From Flavobacteriaceae bacterium (GTDB lineage: Bacteria; Bacteroidota; Bacteroidia; Flavobacteriales; Flavobacteriaceae), in NCBI GenBank assembly GCA_024763015.1, contig JANTGO010000004.1:1-35047 (forward strand): 35,047 bases of DNA. Reading direction: 5' to 3'. The position numbers and the translations under genes are program-made. The notes below the pieces were generated by a model, which saw nothing but the letters and a program-made list of their open reading frames with translations, had not been told where the DNA came from and made no database searches. Position 1 is the stretch's first letter. Each line of letters opens with the position of its first letter. Positions 29,823-35,047 of the stretch are shown one piece after another.

Positions 29823-29874
29823 AAAATGTAATACTTAAAATGATTTGTCTAAAGTAACGAAAATGCAGCAAACC

Positions 29875-31416
29875 TCAAAATGTTTTGTATAATTTAATAT
29901 GCAATTGCAAGGAATCTATTAGTTTTCTGGATTTGCGTTTATAACCTTCAAATTGATAGGCCTTAAAATTTAAAAAATGCAATTTGTCAAATATCTTTTT
30001 TTGATTGGATTTTGGCTGAAACGGATGATAAAGTGTACTTGAATCCATCGGGAAAAAGTAAAATGTATTGATAGAAATAATAGAATCATCACTTATTTTA
30101 TCCGAGTATCTATAAATCTTTTGTGGCAAATTGGACCAAGATTGCGAATCTTCTGAAATCTCAATTATCTGTTGGCGCGGATAGCTCCTTAAATAAGACC
30201 AATACACATCTCTTGGATAGGAAATGTTTAAATAATGCTGCATCTGAACAAAGAAAAATGCCGTTGCTAACATTACAATTGACAACATCAATATATATCG
30301 ATATAAAATTTTAATGTTGGATATAACATATAAAATTAACAATATCCATATTGGAAAAAATTGGTGCAAAATCCTGGCATAGAGCGTTACTGCATAAAAA
30401 TAATAACCCAAAACTACATAAAGTAGGTAGAAAAATGTGTAGGACAAAAGCACAGCTAATAATACTTTATCGCTATGTTTTTTGCCTCGGATTAATCTAT
30501 ACAGCATAAAAATACCCAAGACAAATATTATCAAAAAAACATATCCTAAAAAACCCTCAACAGCTATCAGATATTTAAATATGAAAGTTGGGGTATCCCA
30601 AAAATCTCCTTGTGTAACGGTAGTAGAAAGCCTTAGCGCATTGTGAATAAATGATTTTCCGCCCAATCTCGAAAACAGTTCAAAAAATAACAAAATCGAA
30701 ATACTTCCGAAGATATATGTTAGAACTACAAAACTAGTTCTTTTAAATTTTTTATGACTAGATTGAAATAGAACAAACAAAAACACCCCAAACAAAGCCA
30801 TAAAACTTAAATTATACGCCGGATAGACCAAGAAAGCAAAAAAACTTAATCCGCCAAGTAGAAATGCTTCTTTTGGAGCAATCTTTTTTTTATCAAAGTA
30901 CAACCTAAGCAAGCGATATAAAACAAATAAAAATAATAACAATGAAGCATCATAAGGATAAAGATGTCTCAGATAAACATAGGAATTTAGCAGCAATGTA
31001 TAAACCAAAACGCCAAACAAAGCCAAATCTCTGTGCTGAAAAACAAGTAGATAAATTTTATATAACAACCAAATTATCAGGCCATAAATGATAAAATTAT
31101 AAACAAAGACCACATAAAAATTTCTTGTTTCAAAAAAATCCAAATCAAAGATTTTAGCCGTGATGAACTGCATGCTTGCCGGAATCATTTTAAGTAAAAT
31201 CTCACCCGGTCGCCCTTGTGCAGAAAATACCGCCGAAGAAAAGCCGTAAAAGTCGCCATGCATTAAATGTTTCAAGGCACTCCAAGCCATAAGATATCGA
31301 CGTTCATCGGGCTCTGTCATATAACCGGCATTAATCAAACGAAATTTGTACAAATTCGTCAAAACCAAAAAGCCGACTAATATTTTTATAAAAAATTTTG
31401 AAAACTTTGCATTCAT
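29875..31416 (-). CDS. Polytopic membrane protein, possible GT-C-type glycosyltransferase
   Basis: ~513 aa, about 10+ TM segments, soluble C-terminal tail; early 'MTEPDERRYL' acidic loop after TM1 as in GT-C/PMT-like proteins. Confidence 0.6.
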   Translation of the reverse strand: MNAKFSKFFIKILVGFLVLTNLYKFRLINAGYMTEPDERRYLMAWSALKHLMHGDFYGFSSAVFSAQGRPGEILLKMIPASMQFITAKIFDLDFFETRNFYVVFVYNFIIYGLIIWLLYKIYLLVFQHRDLALFGVLVYTLLLNSYVYLRHLYPYDASLLLFLFVLYRLLRLYFDKKKIAPKEAFLLGGLSFFAFLVYPAYNLSFMALFGVFLFVLFQSSHKKFKRTSFVVLTYIFGSISILLFFELFSRLGGKSFIHNALRLSTTVTQGDFWDTPTFIFKYLIAVEGFLGYVFLIIFVLGIFMLYRLIRGKKHSDKVLLAVLLSYTFFYLLYVVLGYYFYAVTLYARILHQFFPIWILLILYVISNIKILYRYILMLSIVMLATAFFFVQMQHYLNISYPRDVYWSYLRSYPRQQIIEISEDSQSWSNLPQKIYRYSDKISDDSIISINTFYFFPMDSSTLYHPFQPKSNQKKIFDKLHFLNFKAYQFEGYKRKSRKLIDSLQLHIKLYKTF

Positions 31417-31478
31417 TAGAGCAAAGGTATTAAATTTGAAGTTCACTACCTAAATTAGAGAACCTAAGCAAATAATAC

Positions 31479-31886
31479 TTATTCATTCTTACTTGCCAGA
31501 AAAGTTTGGTAATCGCGTATATAATCCGATTCATCAAATTTACCCGAATTTAAAACCAAGCAGACGCTACCTTGAGAAAAAGATTGCAATTCGCGCCAAA
31601 TGCCGGTGTCAATAAGCAAACCTCGATCGGGACGGTTGAGTAAAATGGTTTTTTTTTGAATTCCGTCATCTAAAACAACTTCAAAACTACCACTGATGGC
31701 TATTAGAAACTCTTGTTGTAACTTGTGTGCATGACCACCCCGATAGGCGCCTGCAGGAATATCAAACAGATAATAAACCCTGTTCATCTTAAAAGGCAAA
31801 ATGCCATTTTCGACCACTGCCAAATTACCGCGATGGTCTTTTATCTTAGGTATTCCTATAATTTCACAATCTGTTATCAATGCCAT
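31479..31886 (-). CDS. FdtA/QdtA-like dTDP-sugar 3,4-ketoisomerase cupin
   Basis: 135 aa; 'KDHRGNLAVVENGILPFKMNRVYYLFDIPAGAYRGGHAHKLQQEFLIAISGSFEVVLDDG'. Confidence 0.88.
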   Translation of the reverse strand: MALITDCEIIGIPKIKDHRGNLAVVENGILPFKMNRVYYLFDIPAGAYRGGHAHKLQQEFLIAISGSFEVVLDDGIQKKTILLNRPDRGLLIDTGIWRELQSFSQGSVCLVLNSGKFDESDYIRDYQTFLASKNE

Positions 31887-31907
31887 TTTTTACATTTATC
31901 GGTGCCA

Positions 31908-33152
31908 TTATTCGTAGCGCAAAGACTCAATCGGATCTAATTTTGATGCCTTATACGCAGGATACAATCCGGAGATAATAGCTACCGCAAATATAACAAA
32001 AATTGCCACACCAATCGCATTCCAAGGCATTGAAAAAGGCATGTGCATCACATTAGCCACCAAAAATCCAATTGATAAACCAAAAACGATTCCCACAAAA
32101 CCACCTAAAAATGTAATGACTAAAGTTTCTACAAAAAACTGAATCATAATTAATAAACGATTGGCCCCAATGGCTTTACGGACACCAATTTCACGCGTAC
32201 GCTCAGTCACGGAAACCAGCATAATATTCATCAAAGCAATCGACGAACCTAAAATGGTAATCAAACCAATAATGAATGCCAAAATTTGCAAGGAGCTGCT
32301 GACACTTTTCAATTCTCCTGCCATTTTATCACTCCTGTTAATACCAAAATTATTCGGTTGAATCGGACGTAGCTTCCTTATTTTTCGCATCAGCGAAATC
32401 GCTTTATCTACTTGTTGACCATACGAATCCTTGTCGGTTACGGCTACGGCAATACTGTAATTTGCTTGCGCAGAAGGAAAAAAATTACGTGCCAAATTTA
32501 GCGGAATAAAAATTTGATCATTTCTACTGCCACCAAAGGTAGATTGCTTGGGTTTTAGCCATCCGGCTACCTTAAATCTATTCCCGTTTATAATAATTTC
32601 TTTTTTAATTGGATCTGTATCCGGAAACAAATCAGCTTTTAAATCTTCACCGATAATGGCGAGGTGTCTATTGTTTAAAATGTCTTTTTGTGTAAAAGAC
32701 TTCCCTTCTTTCACTTCATTGGCATTGACCTGCATATAGTTTTCATCGACACCGACTATCTTAAACTTTGGGTCTGTTTTTTTTGAGTCGCTTTTTATCT
32801 CAACATCACTTGCTACAAAACTCGATAAGGAAACTATCGCATTTTTTTCAAGGTAGCGTTTTTTAAACGCTATTGCATCGCGATAACTAATTCTTGGATT
32901 AATAATTTTATGTCGATTGTGTCTTCCTTTTTGAATAAATTGATTTTCGTATCGTTTAAAAGTAAATTTATTCGACCCCATACTTTGTAAACTGGACGCA
33001 AAACTATTGTCCAAGCCTTTTACAACTGTAAGCGTCCCGACCAAAGCCATAATTCCAAAAGCAATAATCAGGAGCGTAATAGCAGCTCGTACTTTCTGGG
33101 ATTTAATCGATTCAAAAGCGATTACAATATTGTCATATATGATTTTCCACAT
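31908..33152 (-). CDS. MacB-like ABC transporter permease
   Basis: 414 aa; N-terminal TM, periplasmic MacB_PCD domain, C-terminal FtsX-like 'SVTERTREIGVRKAIGANRLLIMIQFFVE' and 'GLYPAYKASKLDPIESLRYE'. Confidence 0.93.
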   Translation of the reverse strand: MWKIIYDNIVIAFESIKSQKVRAAITLLIIAFGIMALVGTLTVVKGLDNSFASSLQSMGSNKFTFKRYENQFIQKGRHNRHKIINPRISYRDAIAFKKRYLEKNAIVSLSSFVASDVEIKSDSKKTDPKFKIVGVDENYMQVNANEVKEGKSFTQKDILNNRHLAIIGEDLKADLFPDTDPIKKEIIINGNRFKVAGWLKPKQSTFGGSRNDQIFIPLNLARNFFPSAQANYSIAVAVTDKDSYGQQVDKAISLMRKIRKLRPIQPNNFGINRSDKMAGELKSVSSSLQILAFIIGLITILGSSIALMNIMLVSVTERTREIGVRKAIGANRLLIMIQFFVETLVITFLGGFVGIVFGLSIGFLVANVMHMPFSMPWNAIGVAIFVIFAVAIISGLYPAYKASKLDPIESLRYE

Positions 33153-33388
33153 AATTAATTTAATTTAATAATACAAATGCTATAAATACAACTTATAGAT
33201 ATTCAAATACTTATAAGTCAAAAAGACATCTATTTCAATTCAAAACAAAAAATATTATGCATTTGCTGAAGATATTTCAAACATCAATTCAACAAAACAA
33301 ATATTTCTATAATAAAATACGACTAAAAACGTTTATTATTACAAATATATTTAATAATTTTACATAAATTTTTAAAAACAGAGGAACC

Positions 33389-34213
33389 ATGAAAAGAATC
33401 ATCATTTTAGGATTTGTAATCAGCTTATTACTAAGCTCTTGTGTCAGCAAAAAAAAATATAACATGTTAAAACAGGGTAAGGCCGAAACCGAACAATACC
33501 TTAGAGAGTACAAGGATAAATTCTACAAGTGTACAACAGACAAGGAAAAATTGCAAACCAGACTGGAAGCGCTTAACGATAACAACAAAACTTTGCAAGA
33601 TGCACTGGACAAATGTGTCAATCTCAACCAGCAAGGAAATGTAAATATCAGTAAATTGTTAGACGAAATCAATAAATCTAACAAATACATCAGAATGTTG
33701 ATTGTAGAAAATAATAAAAAAGACTCTTTAAACAAAGTTTTAAGCACCCGTATTACCCGTTCGCTCAAGGATGTAGATACCAAAGATTTGGATGTTAAAG
33801 TAAAAAAAGGTGTGGTATTCATCTCGTTGTCAGACAAAATGATGTTTAAATCCGGCAAAACAAAAATCAACAAACAAGCCGATAGCGTATTGTTAAAATT
33901 GGCTCGAATCATCAACGACTACAAAGATTATGAGGTATTGATTGAAGGACATACCGACAACGTGCCTATTCACACATCTTGTATGAAGGACAACTGGGAT
34001 TTGAGTGCCTTAAGAGCTACTTCTATCGCACGAAAACTCCAAGACGATTTTGGGGTAGATCCTGCCAGACTTACTGCCGGCGGACGCGGAGAATGGGTTC
34101 CAAAAGTTAGCAATGACACACCCGAAAACAGAGAAATTAACCGTAGAACCGAAATTATTTTGTTGCCTAATCTTAAACAATTTAATCAGTTAATGGAAAA
34201 AGGACATCAATAA
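33389..34213 (+). CDS. OmpA/MotB-family lipoprotein with coiled-coil linker
   Basis: 274 aa; lipobox 'LLLSSC', coiled coil, OmpA_C 'VLIEGHTDNVPI...NWDLSALRATSIARKL...RLTAGGRGEWVPKVSNDTPENREINRRTEIIL'. Confidence 0.93.
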   Translation: MKRIIILGFVISLLLSSCVSKKKYNMLKQGKAETEQYLREYKDKFYKCTTDKEKLQTRLEALNDNNKTLQDALDKCVNLNQQGNVNISKLLDEINKSNKYIRMLIVENNKKDSLNKVLSTRITRSLKDVDTKDLDVKVKKGVVFISLSDKMMFKSGKTKINKQADSVLLKLARIINDYKDYEVLIEGHTDNVPIHTSCMKDNWDLSALRATSIARKLQDDFGVDPARLTAGGRGEWVPKVSNDTPENREINRRTEIILLPNLKQFNQLMEKGHQ

Positions 34214-34283
34214 ATTTTTAATATCGGCTAATTATCAACAAACAATTTAATTTATAAAATTATACACTACGTGTATATATGAA

Positions 34284-34303
34284 ATATCACGAATTCGTGA
34301 TAT
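34284..34303. repeat. Perfect 20-bp palindrome
   Basis: ATATCACGAATTCGTGATAT, self-complementary over all 20 bp. Confidence 0.95.
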
Positions 34304-34309
34304 ACGTAC

Positions 34310-34319
34310 GTTACCTACA
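34310..34319. repeat. Left copy of cassette-bracketing inverted repeat
   Basis: GTTACCTACA, exact reverse complement of 34852-34861. Confidence 0.9.
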
Positions 34320-34325
34320 ATTTGA

Positions 34326-34856
34326 ATGAAACAATACGTAAAATTCACCATTAAGGATTCTGATAATAATGAAACTACTGAATTCAGTTATGTTCCAAAC
34401 TCGTTTGGAGAAATTGAATTGCGAAAACTGACTGACAAATTGAATATTCTAATCATTCATTTTGAGAATCTGGATTTAGTAAGAGAAAACTTGGATGATG
34501 AAGCAGACGAATTTTTAGATGACCCAATATCAATAATGCTAACAAATTATCCAATAAAAATAAATGAACTATCTGAATTAGAATTGGATTTAAAAGATGG
34601 CTGGACTGATGATATGTTATTTACTATGGTCACTTTTAGAGATGGAGAATCGATTAATAATAACAAAATATCCATTAAAAAAGATGGGAATGGAGTGTTT
34701 GTCGTTAATTGGACAGGAAGTTACTCAACTTGGAACACAGACCGTTCTGATAGATTTTTAGAATTAAATATAAAGGCAAAACTAAAAACTGAAATAGTAA
34801 CACCTTTATGCGAAAATGATGAAGTTATAATAGAAACGTTCGATAAAAAACTGTAG
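34326..34856 (+). CDS. Small acidic hypothetical protein
   Basis: 176 aa ORF, ATG 6 nt after the left repeat, TAG stop embedded in the right repeat; no recognised domain. Confidence 0.75.
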   Translation: MKQYVKFTIKDSDNNETTEFSYVPNSFGEIELRKLTDKLNILIIHFENLDLVRENLDDEADEFLDDPISIMLTNYPIKINELSELELDLKDGWTDDMLFTMVTFRDGESINNNKISIKKDGNGVFVVNWTGSYSTWNTDRSDRFLELNIKAKLKTEIVTPLCENDEVIIETFDKKL

Positions 34857-34861
34857 GTAAC
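34852..34861. repeat. Right copy of cassette-bracketing inverted repeat
   Basis: TGTAGGTAAC, exact reverse complement of 34310-34319; contains the stop codon. Confidence 0.9.
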
Positions 34862-35047
34862 AACGTGTATAGCTCATTGCTATTCAGTTGCTTAATCGAA
34901 GTTAAAGCGTGTTTGGAAAGTCGCCAAATTTTTAAATTTGACGATTTCCAATAAAAAAGATAAATAATAAAATTTAAGAATCTGGCTTGTGGCTCAACCG
35001 AAAATTAATTGCTAATTTGCACGCAACGAGCCATACACAAGACCGTT
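34852..35047. mobile_element. Putative attC-like folded recombination site (truncated by window end)
   Basis: Outer TGTAGGTAAC; inner arms GTGTATAGCTCATTGC (34865-34880) and GCAACGAGCCATACAC (35023-35038), inverted with 14/16 identity; central hairpin 34913-34951; ends ...AAGACC-GTT. Confidence 0.5.

Noticed and set aside
33190-33220. Short inverted repeat ACTTATA...TTATAAGT upstream of the MacB-like permease
   Set aside because: Short, AT-only composition, expected by chance at this base composition.
34326-34856. Toxin-antitoxin interpretation of the orphan ORF
   Set aside because: No partner small ORF is visible adjacent on either strand and there is no recognised toxin or antitoxin motif.
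1-35047. CRISPR arrays, tRNA/rRNA genes, transposases or phage genes
   Set aside because: None seen by eye on either strand; I cannot exclude degenerate or very small elements without a dedicated scan.

Overview
The window looks like a chromosomal segment of a low-GC Bacteroidetes (Flavobacteriia-like) bacterium. I judge this from gene content and order, from candidate TAnnTTTG -7 elements, and from the weakness of Shine-Dalgarno motifs. About 34 protein-coding genes fill nearly all of it, most of them housekeeping. They include psd-cdsA-LUD-ftsH-rsfS, birA, a sugar aminotransferase/flippase module, aroQ, an ABC-F ATPase, hisS, an Nramp-like transporter, a trans-sulfuration enzyme, dnaA with a LMW-PTP and an RsmI-like methylase, pdxJ, FadL and SGNH lipoprotein genes, an Asp-box beta-propeller lipoprotein, an acyl-CoA carboxylase subunit, a FdtA-like cupin, a MacB-like permease and an OmpA lipoprotein. 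I see no tRNA, rRNA, CRISPR, prophage or transposase. The most unusual region is the last ~800 bp (about 34262-35047). There a small acidic orphan ORF is bracketed by a perfect 10-bp inverted repeat (GTTACCTACA ... TGTAGGTAAC). It is followed by a ~190-nt segment whose ends form a 16-bp inverted repeat and which contains a further nested hairpin. This layout resembles an integron-type gene cassette with a folded attC-like site, but the core is non-canonical and no integrase is in the window. In the long stems the mismatches are A.C or C.A on the top strand and G.T wobbles on the bottom strand, so the bottom strand folds better, as expected for attC-type sites. The window ends inside this structure, so the next bases are decisive.
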